A stretch of DNA of 64,000 bases. Source: Sphingomonas sp. DG1-23. GTDB lineage: Bacteria; Pseudomonadota; Alphaproteobacteria; Sphingomonadales; Sphingomonadaceae. The DNA is taken from positions 186,001 to 250,000 of the forward strand of contig NZ_JAVAMA010000006.1 of the NCBI RefSeq assembly GCF_030730875.1, in the 5' to 3' direction. The notes under the pieces are model-generated. The model saw nothing but the letters and a program-made list of their open reading frames with translations. It ran no database searches and was not told the origin of the DNA. The position numbers and the translations under genes were made by a program. Positions 16,356 to 30,356 of this stretch are shown here, piece after piece (within the stretch, counting starts at the first letter, position 1; each line of letters starts with the position of its first letter).

Positions 16356-16987
16356 CCCGCGTCAACTCCAATCCGCAGCCGGTTCGCCAGCCCGCGCAGG
16401 GCCAGGTGCAGGGCCGCGCGCAACCCGCGCCGGCCGACGTCCGGGCGATGAACGAGGCGTTGGGGATGGCCAAGGCACGGCTCGAGGCGAAGGAGCAGCC
16501 GGGAGTGCCGATCCAGCCCAAGGGCGCGAAGGGGCTGGTTCAGGCCGAGCGCCGCGGTGAGGTGCCGGTCCAGCAGCGCGAGGCGTTCGACGATTCTCGC
16601 GAGACCGCGCTTCGGCAGGAACGCGAGGCGCGCGAACGGCAGGACGGGCTGTTCGGTTTCGCCGGCCATGCCCAGCCGCAACCGACCGCGATGCCGGCGA
16701 TGCCTGCCGCGCATGTCGATCCGGGCGCGTTCGCCCAGATGCTCGCCGATCTGTGGACGCGCGAGAACGGCAAGGGGACCAGGGAAGTCACCGTCACCTT
16801 CGGCGATCGGGCATGGCCGGCAACCGGCGCCCGGCTGATACGCAACGCCGCGGGAACGCTCGACGTCGCGCTGTTGCTCGGCAATCGGGCACCACCCTAT
16901 GACGCCACGCTGCGCGAACTCGAGGCGCAGTTGCAGGGGGCAGGAGTGGCATTGGGCAGCCTTTCGACCGAGGCCGCGTTCGGCTGA
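16352..16987 (+). CDS. sctP: Probable needle-length regulator SctP
   Basis: A 211-residue protein with a proline/glutamine-rich, disordered N-terminal half (QPVRQPAQGQVQGRAQPAPA) and a globular C-terminal domain (about 125-205; VTVTFGDRAWPATGARLIRN and ATLRELEAQLQGAGVALGSL). This is the layout of SctP/HpaP/YscP proteins that set needle length and trigger the SctU switch. It is the last gene of the rightward operon and follows sctO in the usual order. The call rests on position and architecture. Confidence 0.75.
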   Translation: MTRVNSNPQPVRQPAQGQVQGRAQPAPADVRAMNEALGMAKARLEAKEQPGVPIQPKGAKGLVQAERRGEVPVQQREAFDDSRETALRQEREARERQDGLFGFAGHAQPQPTAMPAMPAAHVDPGAFAQMLADLWTRENGKGTREVTVTFGDRAWPATGARLIRNAAGTLDVALLLGNRAPPYDATLRELEAQLQGAGVALGSLSTEAAFG

Positions 16988-17017
16988 GCGCCTCGTTCAA
17001 TTTCAGCTTTTGATCAC

Positions 17018-17033
17018 CCCGAGATCCATCGGG
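17018..17033. terminator. Weak bidirectional hairpin after sctP
   Basis: CCCGA-GATCCA-TCGGG forms a short stem extendable by TCA/TGA pairing, in the 60-base gap between convergent sctP and the ankyrin gene. There is no clear U-run, so termination strength is uncertain. Confidence 0.35.
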
Positions 17034-17047
17034 ATGACGGATGCAAG

Positions 17048-17941
17048 CTAGCGCGTCGTCTTCATATTGGCCTTGATCAGCGCGAGCACCGCAGGCGGCA
17101 CCGGCGCCGCGCCCGCGGCGCGGGCCGCTGCTGGAGGCCAATTGCCGCTCGCCGCCGCGGCGCGCACGTCGCGGAACGAGGGTACCGGTTCCGGCCAGCC
17201 CAGCTTCTTGAGCCGCTCGGCCAGCCGGCGCTGCGCTTCGCCTTCCTCGGCCGAATCGGTCAGCATCTTCGTCGTCGCGGCGGTCCCCAGATTGGCCCCG
17301 CCGCCGTCGATCGCCCAAGCATCGGCGCCCCGATCGAGCAGCAGCTCGGCGATACGGAAATGCTCCATGTCGAGCGCGGTGTGGAGCGGGCGGTTGCCGG
17401 TCGCCTCCATCACGTTGGGATCGGCGCGAAAATCGAGCAGCATGCGCACCGCGCCGAGCGAGTTGAGCGTGATCGCGGTGCGCAAGGGGCCGCTGGGGCT
17501 TCCCGCCGGATTGGGGCTGGCGCCGGCGGTGAGCAGGCGATGCGCGAACTCCGGGTCCTTCGCCCGCAGCGCGAGCCGAAGCGGCAGGCCTTTGTCGTCG
17601 ACGCCGTCGAGCGGGGCACCGCCGCGGACGACGAGATCGACCGAGTCGGCGCGGCACGTGGCGAGCGCGACCGACAGCATGTCGTAATGCGTACCCACCC
17701 GGCGGCGGGCGAGGCCGGGGTCGCCGCGCAGCAGCTGGCCGGCGCGCTCGATATTGCCGTCGAACAATGCTTCGGCGAAGTCGCGCGCGGCGGCACCCAG
17801 CCGCTGATCGGTCAGCGTGTCGCGGCGGGTGGGAAGTTCGGTGCCCTGCACGAAGCAATCGGCACGCGCGTCACTTTCGCAACCCATCGTCATGAGCGCG
17901 AGTGCGGGGCTGAGCAGGCGGAATCTGTGCACACGCCGCAC
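17048..17941 (-). CDS. Ankyrin-repeat lipoprotein
   Basis: A 297-residue protein with an N-terminal signal sequence ending in MTMGC-E (possible lipidated cysteine 21). About four ankyrin-like repeats follow (for example GNRPLHTALDMEHFRIAELL, LDRGADAWAIDGGGA, TAITLNSLGAVRMLLDFRAD). The C-terminus is a short alanine/proline-rich tail. Ankyrin repeats bind proteins; the partner is unknown. It lies convergent to sctP and 32 bases beyond the end of the lipase-like gene on the same strand. Exported ankyrin proteins are common in sphingomonads, so a link to secretion is only possible. A Sec signal argues against it being a type III effector. Confidence 0.75.
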   Translation of the reverse strand: MRRVHRFRLLSPALALMTMGCESDARADCFVQGTELPTRRDTLTDQRLGAAARDFAEALFDGNIERAGQLLRGDPGLARRRVGTHYDMLSVALATCRADSVDLVVRGGAPLDGVDDKGLPLRLALRAKDPEFAHRLLTAGASPNPAGSPSGPLRTAITLNSLGAVRMLLDFRADPNVMEATGNRPLHTALDMEHFRIAELLLDRGADAWAIDGGGANLGTAATTKMLTDSAEEGEAQRRLAERLKKLGWPEPVPSFRDVRAAAASGNWPPAAARAAGAAPVPPAVLALIKANMKTTR

Positions 17942-17973
17942 CCTCTGCCTATTGCGGGCAGCGCGTCAACCGC

Positions 17974-19068
17974 TCAGCGGCCGGCCTGCGCCGCGGTGCC
18001 GGCGAGGACCCAATCCATGCTGTGGCGATCGACCGGATTGATCGAATCCCACCAATGCGCGCCCTCGGGACGGACATTGGGAAGCGTGTGCTGCGCGCCA
18101 TAGGCTTCGGGCAGATCGGTCACCGCCGCGCCGACGATCGCGCCGCCGCCGCTGATCAGGCTGCCCAATCCGGCGCCGATCGCGCGGTCGCCGCCTTCCT
18201 GCAGCGTGGTGAGGATCTCGCCGGGGACGCGATAATTGTTGATCGAGGATGCGCCGCGATCGTTCGCCTGCGCCACGGCTTGCGCCTTTTCGATAGTGTT
18301 CTGGTGGAGGCCGGCGGCGTTGAAGGTGTCGGCGGGGCGGCCCGAGGCGATCGCCGCTTCGGCCGCGAGACCGCCGCCGAGCGAATGCCCGACGAGCGTG
18401 ACGTCGGCATCGGTGCGGGCGAGCTTCTTCCCGATCTCGAGCGCATTGGCATAGTGAGTCGAGTTGAAGCCGAGCCCCTGCTGGGCGTTGCTCTTCCAAT
18501 CGTCGCCGGACTGGCTGCCGCGGAAGACGACGGTGTAATGCTCCTGGCCGGCCTCGCCGCTGACATAGACGCGGGCGCGGAAACTGCTCTCGCCGGGTTG
18601 CTCGAGCATGTCGGGCGTGAGGCCGAGGCGTGCGAGATCGGCGTCGCTGGCGGCGCGATAGCCCGCGGGCGGGCTGGGCACGTCGTTATAGACGTCCTTG
18701 GCGAGCAGCGCGTTGGTGTGGACCTGCTGCAGGTCGGGCGCGTCGTTCGCGGCGAGACGCGCCTGCGCGGGCGCGACCGGGGCGGTGACCGGCGAAAGCG
18801 TGGCGAATTGCGCCGGCTGCACGCCCTGCGCTGCGGGGGAGAACGGTACGACGACCGCGTCGCGATCATTGGCGGCGCGCTGCTGGGATGAATCGGCGCC
18901 ATCGGCTCGGGGGGGACTGAGTGCCGATGGCGCCGATTGCAGCGCCGGAGTTACGCGCGACGGCTGCCAGTCCGAACGATAGGCCTCGGCATCTCGGGAC
19001 GATGCGGAAGGCGGGGTCGACGGGGGAGTCGACGCCGTGGAAGCCGGGGCTGCCCTGTTTACTTGCAT
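17974..19068 (-). CDS. Candidate type III effector: GxSxG lipase-like protein
   Basis: A 364-residue protein. Residues 1-110 are proline/alanine/serine-rich and disordered with no Sec signal, the typical look of a type III secretion signal region. Residues about 115-330 form an alpha/beta-hydrolase of the lipase class-3-like type: AKDVYND, FRARVYVSGEAGQEHYTVVF in part, FRGSQSGDDWKSN and the nucleophile elbow VGHSLGGGLAAEAA with serine 229. The ATG was chosen for the GAGG seven bases upstream; a GTG one codon earlier is an alternative. It is divergent from the calpain-like gene across a shared promoter region holding a TAATCG-N3-CGATTA dyad. Effector status is inference; lipase/phospholipase fold is well supported. 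Confidence 0.75.
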   Translation of the reverse strand: MQVNRAAPASTASTPPSTPPSASSRDAEAYRSDWQPSRVTPALQSAPSALSPPRADGADSSQQRAANDRDAVVVPFSPAAQGVQPAQFATLSPVTAPVAPAQARLAANDAPDLQQVHTNALLAKDVYNDVPSPPAGYRAASDADLARLGLTPDMLEQPGESSFRARVYVSGEAGQEHYTVVFRGSQSGDDWKSNAQQGLGFNSTHYANALEIGKKLARTDADVTLVGHSLGGGLAAEAAIASGRPADTFNAAGLHQNTIEKAQAVAQANDRGASSINNYRVPGEILTTLQEGGDRAIGAGLGSLISGGGAIVGAAVTDLPEAYGAQHTLPNVRPEGAHWWDSINPVDRHSMDWVLAGTAAQAGR

Positions 19069-19125
19069 CACGCCATCCTCACGATCGGACGGTCTCCAGA
19101 TGGAGCGGATGGATGCCGTGCACCA

Positions 19126-19140
19126 TAATCGATCCGATTA
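19126..19140. promoter_or_regulatory. Perfect inverted repeat, candidate LuxR-type operator (site 2)
   Basis: TAATCG-ATC-CGATTA is a perfect 6-base-pair dyad in the 127-base divergent region between the two effector candidates. The related site at 1191-1205 lies next to the cluster's own LuxR-type gene. The shared sequence suggests one regulator for secreted proteins. Confidence 0.6.
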
Positions 19141-19195
19141 TCGCGGCGCGCGCGTGAGGGGCGCATAGGCTTGCGTAAAGAATGGGAGAGTCCGC

Positions 19196-20140
19196 ATGCT
19201 CGAGGCCGCCGCAGGCGTTGCAACCCACTTCAATCTGGATTCGCTGCTCGCGGGTAGCGCGGTATCGGTTCCTGGATTCCGCGTGCCTGTCGACGGTGGC
19301 GGTGCGGTGGGGAAGGCGGCCGAGGTCCGTTTCGACGCTGCCGATCTCTACGGCGCAAAGGGGCCGCAGGCGGCGGATATTCGGCAGGACGCGCTCGGCG
19401 ACTGCTATTTCGTCGCGACGCTCGGCGCGCTCGCACAGCAGCAGCCGGATGCGGTTCGCAACATGATCAGCTTCGACGCGAATACCGGCAACTTCACCGT
19501 CCGGCTGCACGACGGCGACGGCAATCCTCAGTCGGTGCAGGTGACGCAGGCCGAAGTCGAAGACAATCTCGCGCGGCAGGGGGGCTCGACGGCGGACAAT
19601 AGCGGCCTCGACGGTCCGATCTGGCCGGCAGTGGCCGAGACCGCTTATGCCAAGATGCACGACAGCAATCCGGCCGACGGGCTGACCGAGGGGTATAACG
19701 CGATCGCCAATGGCGGCTGGCCGCAAGATGCGATGCAGGCGATCACCGGCGATCGCGGCGACGAGATCCGCTATTCGGAAGGTTTTTTCGAGAGCGAAAA
19801 TTCGGCGCTCGACCGGATGGCGGGGCAGGTCGACGCGGCACTTTCCAACGGCCGCCCGGTGACCTTGTGGACCGTTCCCGAGAATCGCAGTTTCTGGGAC
19901 ACCATCCGCGGCAACGAGGGCACGCAGGACGGCCTTGTCGACAATCATGTCTACACCGTCGAAGGCATTCACAAGAACGCCGATGGAGAATGGATGGTGA
20001 GCGTCCGCAACCCGTGGAGCACCAACATGAACGTGGGCGAAGGACACGACACCCAATCTCCGACGATGGAAGTGCCGCTGCGCACGCTCGCCGATACCGG
20101 CGGAGCCGAGGCCTTCACCGCCGGGCCGGCACCGCGCTGA
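19196..20140 (+). CDS. Candidate type III effector: calpain-like cysteine protease (C2)
   Basis: A 314-residue protein without Sec signal. The papain-like triad of calpains is visible in order: cysteine 70 in DIRQDALGDCYFVATLGALA (calpain pattern Q-x-x-x-G-D-C-Y/W-F/L), histidine 251 in VDNHVYTVEGI and asparagine 272 in VRNPWSTN. Residue Q64 supplies the oxyanion glutamine. No calcium-binding PEF or C2L domain is present, so only the protease core exists. The start is preceded by GGGAG. It is divergent from the lipase-like gene next to a complete injectisome, so translocation into a eukaryotic host cell is a reasonable inference; a housekeeping periplasmic protease is unlikely because no export signal is seen. 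Confidence 0.85.
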   Translation: MLEAAAGVATHFNLDSLLAGSAVSVPGFRVPVDGGGAVGKAAEVRFDAADLYGAKGPQAADIRQDALGDCYFVATLGALAQQQPDAVRNMISFDANTGNFTVRLHDGDGNPQSVQVTQAEVEDNLARQGGSTADNSGLDGPIWPAVAETAYAKMHDSNPADGLTEGYNAIANGGWPQDAMQAITGDRGDEIRYSEGFFESENSALDRMAGQVDAALSNGRPVTLWTVPENRSFWDTIRGNEGTQDGLVDNHVYTVEGIHKNADGEWMVSVRNPWSTNMNVGEGHDTQSPTMEVPLRTLADTGGAEAFTAGPAPR

Positions 20141-20204
20141 GCTTCGTGCGTTCAGGGTTGAGCGGCCCGCGACAAGCGGGCAAGCTCGGCACGAAGGACA
20201 TCCC

Positions 20205-20609
20205 TTGCTGAAAGCGGCGCTCTTGAGTCTGTTAGCCTTTCTCGGCCTCGTCCGCGGGTTCGACCTTGCGTCGCTGCCGGCGCCTGCCGGCGCGCAACCG
20301 GGTGCAAGTGCAGCCGAACGGCAGGCGCTGCACGCGCTGGCCAGCGATGTCTCCCGCGGCGGCGCGACGATCACCGGCGAACGGCTGTTCACGGTGAGCA
20401 AGGCGGTTCCATGGGTGGCGATCGCCAAGCGTATCGACAATCTCGCCCGCCAGCGCGGCGCTACGTCGGTAGCTCTCCCCGGCGCCGATCCCGGCAAGAA
20501 ACTGGCCCAGGCGTGGCGCGGCCGCGACGGCAGCGGGGTAATGGCTGCGATGGTGCCTTCCCCGGCTGGCGGGACCGTCGCCTATTTTGCAGTCAAATTC
20601 GCGCAGTGA
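20205..20609 (+). CDS. Small protein with N-terminal hydrophobic segment, unknown function
   Basis: A 134-residue protein I do not recognise. TTG start is preceded by GAAGGA at good spacing; no ATG fits. Residues 2-18 (LKAALLSLLAFLGLVRGF) form a short hydrophobic segment, probably a signal peptide or anchor. The rest has a basic helical stretch (VAIAKRIDNLARQRGATSVA) and a C-terminal strand region (GGTVAYFAVKFAQ). It follows the calpain-like gene by 64 bases in the same direction and could be co-transcribed, for example as an accessory protein, but this is not established. Confidence 0.55.
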   Translation: MLKAALLSLLAFLGLVRGFDLASLPAPAGAQPGASAAERQALHALASDVSRGGATITGERLFTVSKAVPWVAIAKRIDNLARQRGATSVALPGADPGKKLAQAWRGRDGSGVMAAMVPSPAGGTVAYFAVKFAQ

Positions 20610-20618
20610 TCGGCTTCG

Positions 20619-20876
20619 CTATCGCGCGTTCTTTCGCAGGATCGCGAAGAGGATGATCAGGAACGCGACCAGGCGGACCAGATAGACCCAGCTGCGCTGC
20701 TCGTCGGGTATCCCACCGAGCGCGAGGATCGCCTGACCCACTCCCAGCAGGAGAAAGGCGGCCGAGAAGGCGAGGAACAGCTCGTCGCGGGTGTCGCGCC
20801 AGAAACGCAGGAAGAACAAGGCTGCAGTGGCGAAGCCGAGCGTGACTGCGCCGGACAGGAAGGCGAGCAACGTCAT
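20619..20876 (-). CDS. DUF5985-like small membrane protein (1)
   Basis: An 85-residue protein with three predicted hydrophobic segments (TLLAFLSGAVTLGFATAALFF in part; AAFLLLGVGQAILALGG; LVRLVAFLIILFAILRK). The F-F-x-R-F-W-R-D-T-R-D-E-L stretch after the first helix and the three-helix layout resemble DUF5985 from memory. Its ATG overlaps the stop of the next DUF5985-like gene (ATGA), so the pair is coupled. Function unknown. Confidence 0.65.
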   Translation of the reverse strand: MTLLAFLSGAVTLGFATAALFFLRFWRDTRDELFLAFSAAFLLLGVGQAILALGGIPDEQRSWVYLVRLVAFLIILFAILRKNAR

Positions 20877-21148
20877 GCGTCTTCCATGTCCCAGACGAAG
20901 CCGAACAGCAGGACTGCCACCGCGCCCAGCGACAGCAGCAAACGGAGCAGTCCGAAGTCGATATCGCGAATCAATAGCAGGTCAACGATCACGAACAGGT
21001 TGTTCGTTGCGAGCAGTCCGAAGCACAATGCGCTCCACAGCAACAATCGCATCCCGCTGCGCCGATAGGAACGCCCGAGCAGCAGCGCGCAGGCAGCGCT
21101 GGTGGCGAAGCACAGCAGATAGACGATCGCGGGGAACCAGGCGCTCAT
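20873..21148 (-). CDS. DUF5985-like small membrane protein (2)
   Basis: A 91-residue protein with three hydrophobic segments (WFPAIVYLLCFATSAACALLL in part; MRLLLWSALCFGLLATNNLF; LLRLLLSLGAVAVLLFGFVW). It resembles its downstream neighbour in length and topology and probably pairs with it in the membrane. The ATG follows the winged-helix stop by one base (TGAGATG). The start at 21148 was chosen over the longer open frame because the latter overlaps the upstream gene in another frame. Confidence 0.65.
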   Translation of the reverse strand: MSAWFPAIVYLLCFATSAACALLLGRSYRRSGMRLLLWSALCFGLLATNNLFVIVDLLLIRDIDFGLLRLLLSLGAVAVLLFGFVWDMEDA

Positions 21149-21149
21149 C

Positions 21150-21521
21150 TCAGTCCCTCCACAACTTGAAGGCGTCTGCGAAGCTGCTGAGGCCCGACGA
21201 GGCGGGTGCGACGATGATCCGTCGCACGGCGTCGGGGCGGCTGGCATAGAGCGATTCTGCGGCGCTCGCGAGGCTGTCGACTGCATCCGAGGTCGGCTGG
21301 TAGCGGACGAGCTGACCCTCCTCGACCACGACGAGCCCCGCGGCGAGCAACGATTCGACGCTTTGGGACACCACGAGCTCGCTGCCGCGCAGGGCGACGA
21401 CCAGGTCGGACTGCGGCCATGCCCGGTCGCGATGCTTCTTGAGGAAGCACAGCAACTCGAGCGCCCAGACCGAACGAAAGGTCGAGCGAATGAAGCTGGA
21501 GAGCTCTTGTCTGGCCGGCAT
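21150..21521 (-). CDS. Winged-helix DNA-binding-like protein
   Basis: A 123-residue protein with a likely winged-helix fold at residues about 10-75: FIRSTFRSVWALELLCFLKK, then PQSDLVVALRGSELVVSQSV (recognition-helix region) and a wing GLVVVEEGQLVRYQP. The C-terminal 45 residues are helical. It is the first gene of a three-gene operon with the two DUF5985-like proteins and is divergent from the poly-HAMP kinase gene, so it may regulate that promoter. No metal or ligand motif is visible. Confidence 0.6.
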   Translation of the reverse strand: MPARQELSSFIRSTFRSVWALELLCFLKKHRDRAWPQSDLVVALRGSELVVSQSVESLLAAGLVVVEEGQLVRYQPTSDAVDSLASAAESLYASRPDAVRRIIVAPASSGLSSFADAFKLWRD

Positions 21522-21718
21522 CCCGGGCGCCGTCTCCCATGCCTGTGTGTCCCCCGCGTTTCGCCGCCCTTCCTAACGGCTGAGAAAAATGCTGCAACCA
21601 GCCGCAAATACGTGCGCGCGTTCACTTTTCCTACAGTACAGCTGTTGCTATGCATGTTCCGGGCCGGGGGGTCCGTTCAGCGTTTCAGGGGCGGGGGAAT
21701 TCATACCAGGAGTGCCAG
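21522..21718. promoter_or_regulatory. Divergent region upstream of the poly-HAMP kinase
   Basis: A 197-base gap between the winged-helix gene (leftward) and the poly-HAMP kinase (rightward). The right half (about 21580-21655) is comparatively AT-rich and is the likely promoter area. CCAGGAG immediately before the GTG at 21719 is the ribosome binding site that decides the kinase start. Confidence 0.5.
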
Positions 21719-27091
<5,373 letters not shown>

Positions 27092-27092
27092 G

Positions 27093-29159
27093 GTGCGGAT
27101 GCGCGCAAAGATACCGCCGACCCGTACCGCAACGATCGCCGAGGCCGTTCTGGTGACTGACTCCGAAGCCATCGAAGATCGTGCCAAGGTGCTGGTCGTC
27201 GACGACGACGAACGCAATCTGCTCGCGATCACCCATGTGCTCGAGGACGTCGCCGACGTCGTGGTGGCGACTTCGGGCGAGGAGGCGCTGCGCCAGCTCC
27301 TCAAGACCGAGTTCGCGGTCATTCTGCTCGATGTCTACATGCCCGGTATCGACGGCTACGAGACCGCGCAGATCATCCGCTCGCGCGAGCAGACCAAGCG
27401 CGTGCCGATCGTCTTCCTGTCGGCGGTCAACAAGGAAAGCGAGCACCTGCGGCGCGGCTATTCGATGGGCGCGGTGGATTACGTGTTCAAGCCGGTCGAG
27501 CCGCTCGTCATCCGATCGAAGGTGGCGGTGTTCGTCGATCTGTTCCTGATGACTCGCGAGATCCAGCGCAAGGCGCGGCAGGAACAGGCGCTGCTCGATG
27601 CCAATCTGCGCGCCAATGCCGAGCGGCTGCGGGTCGAGCAGGAGCTGCGCCTCGCCGAGCAGCGTCAGGCGGCGATCATCGAATCGCTGCCGATCATCCT
27701 TTATCTCGAGGAGATCGACGCCGATCCGCGCATCCCCAAGTTCGTCAGCGGCAATTTTCAGGCGCTGACCGGCTATGCCTTCGAAGACATCCAGCGCACA
27801 CCGACCTTGTGGGTCGAGCGGCTGCATCCGGCGGATCGCGAACGGGCGGTCGAAGCGCTGGGCGCGCGCCGCTCGGGCCAGTCGCTATCGGTCGAGTATC
27901 GCTGGCAATGCGCCGATGGGGAGTACAAGCATTTCCTCGATCAGGCGGTGCTGCTGCGCGATTCCTTCGGCAATCCGGTCGAGTTCGCCGGGACGTTGCT
28001 CGATGTCACCGATCGCAAGGACCTCGAGAGCCAGCTCACCCAGGCGCGCAAGATGGACGCGATCGGCCAGCTGACCGGCGGCATCGCGCACGATTTCAAC
28101 AATCTGCTCGCCGCGGTGCTCGGCGGGCTGGGCATGATCGAGCGGCGCGTGCCGCTGAGCGAGGATCAGGCGAAGATCGTCGGCATGACCCGGCATGCGG
28201 CCGAACAGGGCGCCGAACTGGTCAAGCATCTGCTCGCCTTTGCGCGCCGCCAGAAGCTCGAGCCGGCCTCGATCCGGATCCCGCGCCTCGCCCAGACGGT
28301 GACCAGCCTGCTCGCGCATACGCTGGGCGGGATGGTCGAGCTCAAATGGGAACTCTCCGACCCGCTTTCGCCGGTCTATGCCGATGCCGCGCAACTCGAA
28401 CTGGCGGTAATGAACCTGATCATCAACGCGCGCGATGCGATGCCCGAGGGCGGCGTGGTGACCGTCGCGGCCGAGGATCGCGAGATCGTCGAGCAGATCG
28501 GCCGCACCGGACTCAAGCCCGGCCATTATGTCGTGATCGGCGTCGGCGACACAGGCTGCGGGATCGCGCCCGAGATGATTCAGCAGGTGCTCGAGCCCTT
28601 CTTCACCACCAAGCCGGTAGGCAAGGGGACCGGACTCGGCCTCAGCATGGTCTATGGCTTCGCCCAGCAATCGGGCGGCGAGGTCCGCGTCGACAGCGAG
28701 CTCGGCAAGGGCACCTGCGTCGAGATCTGGCTCCCGCGTGCGCCCGAGACCGCGACCGAGATGGTTCTCGCGATCGCGGATGAGGCCATGGATGCGGCCG
28801 CCGTGGCCATGAAAATCCTGCTGGTCGACGATCATGACGGGGTCCGCGCAACCACGGCGGCGTTGCTCGAGGACCTCGGTCATCAGGTGATCCATGTCAC
28901 CGAAGGCGCGCATGCGCTCGACGCTTTCCGGCAGGATCCCGCCGCCTTCGATCTGCTGATCACCGATTATGCCATGCCACGCATGTCCGGGGCGGAGCTG
29001 GTTCGGCAGATTCGCGGTGAAAGCGCCGATTTTCCGGCGCTGATCATCACGGGCTATGCGCAGGCCGACCTCGATGCTTCCGAAAATACCGACCTGCGGT
29101 TCCTCACCAAGCCCTTCACCGCCGAGCAGCTCAAGGCGGCGCTGCGCGAGCGGCGCTGA
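27093..29159 (+). CDS. Hybrid histidine kinase, REC-PAS-HisKA-HATPase-REC
   Basis: A 688-residue soluble protein. An N-terminal receiver domain (about 32-150; [10 protein letters not shown] and [14 protein letters not shown]) is followed by a coiled coil, a PAS domain with PAC extension (about 195-310), and HisKA with histidine 333 in [13 protein letters not shown]. The HATPase domain carries [10 protein letters not shown] and [17 protein letters not shown]-terminal receiver (about 575-688) carries [13 protein letters not shown] and [13 protein letters not shown]. It starts one base after the poly-HAMP kinase stop (GTG at 27093, or ATG at 27099), so the two are co-transcribed and likely exchange phosphate. 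The N-terminal receiver makes it a probable downstream partner. Confidence 0.92.
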   Translation: MRMRAKIPPTRTATIAEAVLVTDSEAIEDRAKVLVVDDDERNLLAITHVLEDVADVVVATSGEEALRQLLKTEFAVILLDVYMPGIDGYETAQIIRSREQTKRVPIVFLSAVNKESEHLRRGYSMGAVDYVFKPVEPLVIRSKVAVFVDLFLMTREIQRKARQEQALLDANLRANAERLRVEQELRLAEQRQAAIIESLPIILYLEEIDADPRIPKFVSGNFQALTGYAFEDIQRTPTLWVERLHPADRERAVEALGARRSGQSLSVEYRWQCADGEYKHFLDQAVLLRDSFGNPVEFAGTLLDVTDRKDLESQLTQARKMDAIGQLTGGIAHDFNNLLAAVLGGLGMIERRVPLSEDQAKIVGMTRHAAEQGAELVKHLLAFARRQKLEPASIRIPRLAQTVTSLLAHTLGGMVELKWELSDPLSPVYADAAQLELAVMNLIINARDAMPEGGVVTVAAEDREIVEQIGRTGLKPGHYVVIGVGDTGCGIAPEMIQQVLEPFFTTKPVGKGTGLGLSMVYGFAQQSGGEVRVDSELGKGTCVEIWLPRAPETATEMVLAIADEAMDAAAVAMKILLVDDHDGVRATTAALLEDLGHQVIHVTEGAHALDAFRQDPAAFDLLITDYAMPRMSGAELVRQIRGESADFPALIITGYAQADLDASENTDLRFLTKPFTAEQLKAALRERR

Positions 29160-29180
29160 TCGCGGACAGGCGTCGAGGCC

Positions 29181-30356
29181 TCAGCGTCCCGCGATAGCAA
29201 GCGGTGCGGGCTGGCCCGCCCGGCTGTCGACCCCGGCGATCCAGGTCTCGACGACGCTATATGCCGCGTCGACCGCAACGAGATCGGCGCGATAGCCCGG
29301 TGCGATCGCGCCGAGGCCGTCGGCAAGACCGAGAAAGGCGGCGGGTGCATGCGCCGCCATGCAGGCGGCTGCCTCGATCGAGGCTCCGAGCATCTTCACG
29401 GTGTTAGCGAGCGCGGAGACCATGTCGAGATGCGAGCCGGCGATCGTGCCGTCGACGTCCCTGCAGATCCCGTCGATCACGCGGATCGTGCGCCCCTGGA
29501 GCACGAATTCGGCCGAATCGCTGCCCACCGTGGGCATCGCATCGGTCACCAGCATCAATTGTTCCGGCGGCTTGCAGCGCAGCGCGATGCCGAGCGTCGT
29601 CGGGCTGACGTGATGCCCGTCCACGATGATCCCGCAGATGAGTTCCGAACGCTCGAGCGCGGCGCCGGTCAGCCCCGGCGCACGCGACGTGAGCGGCGAC
29701 ATCGCGTTGAACAAATGGGTGATGCCGGTGACTCCGGCTTCGACCGCGGCAACCGACTGTTCGTACGTGGCGTTGCTGTGCCCGGCCGCGACGATCACGC
29801 CGGCATCGGTCAGGCGACGGATCGTCGCAGGATCGGTCTTCTCGGGGGCAAGCGTCACCAAAGTGCGTCCGCGCTTGAGCGAGGTCAGTGCGGCGAAGCC
29901 CTCTTCGTCGAGCGCGCGGATCTTGTCGGGGCGATGGATGCCCCGGCGCTCGACGTTGAGGAACGGGCCCTCGATATGAATGCCCAGCACCCCTGGCACG
30001 CCCTGTTCGATCGCCACCTCGACTGCCGCCACGCCGCGGCGGATCACGTCTATATCGTCGCTGATCAAGGTCGGCAGGAAGCCGGTGGTGCCGAAGCGCC
30101 GGTGTGCCGCGCCGATCGCGGCGATACCTTCTACGGTCGGCGAATCGTTGAACAGCACGCCCCCGCCGCCATTGACCTGCGTGTCGATGAAGCCGGGAAG
30201 CAGCATCGCGCCGTCGAGATCGTGGCGCACCGCGTCGGCGGGAATTTCGTCCGCCGGAACCACGGCGGCGATTCGATCGCCATCGACCAGCACGGCTTCG
30301 CCGTCGCGGAGTGCGCCCGCGCGGAGCACGCGGCCATTGACCAGAGCAGTGACCAT
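29181..30356 (-). CDS. nagA: N-acetylglucosamine-6-phosphate deacetylase NagA
   Basis: A 391-residue amidohydrolase converting GlcNAc-6-phosphate to glucosamine-6-phosphate and acetate in the cytoplasm. Diagnostic motifs in order are PGFIDTQVNGGGG, GIHIEGPFLN (metal ligand glutamate), AGHSNATYEQS (histidine), THLFNAMSPL, DGHHVSP and VTDAMPTVG (catalytic aspartate). Normal length. Its ATG overlaps the stop of the deaminase gene in TGATG. It is the last gene of the gntR-deaminase-nagA operon and supplies the substrate of the deaminase. Confidence 0.96.
   Translation of the reverse strand: MVTALVNGRVLRAGALRDGEAVLVDGDRIAAVVPADEIPADAVRHDLDGAMLLPGFIDTQVNGGGGVLFNDSPTVEGIAAIGAAHRRFGTTGFLPTLISDDIDVIRRGVAAVEVAIEQGVPGVLGIHIEGPFLNVERRGIHRPDKIRALDEEGFAALTSLKRGRTLVTLAPEKTDPATIRRLTDAGVIVAAGHSNATYEQSVAAVEAGVTGITHLFNAMSPLTSRAPGLTGAALERSELICGIIVDGHHVSPTTLGIALRCKPPEQLMLVTDAMPTVGSDSAEFVLQGRTIRVIDGICRDVDGTIAGSHLDMVSALANTVKMLGASIEAAACMAAHAPAAFLGLADGLGAIAPGYRADLVAVDAAYSVVETWIAGVDSRAGQPAPLAIAGR

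Noticed and set aside
20791..21249. Plus-strand 152-residue open frame opposite the DUF5985-like genes
   Set aside because: Arginine/serine-rich shadow without ribosome binding site; the three overlapping minus-strand genes are coherent.
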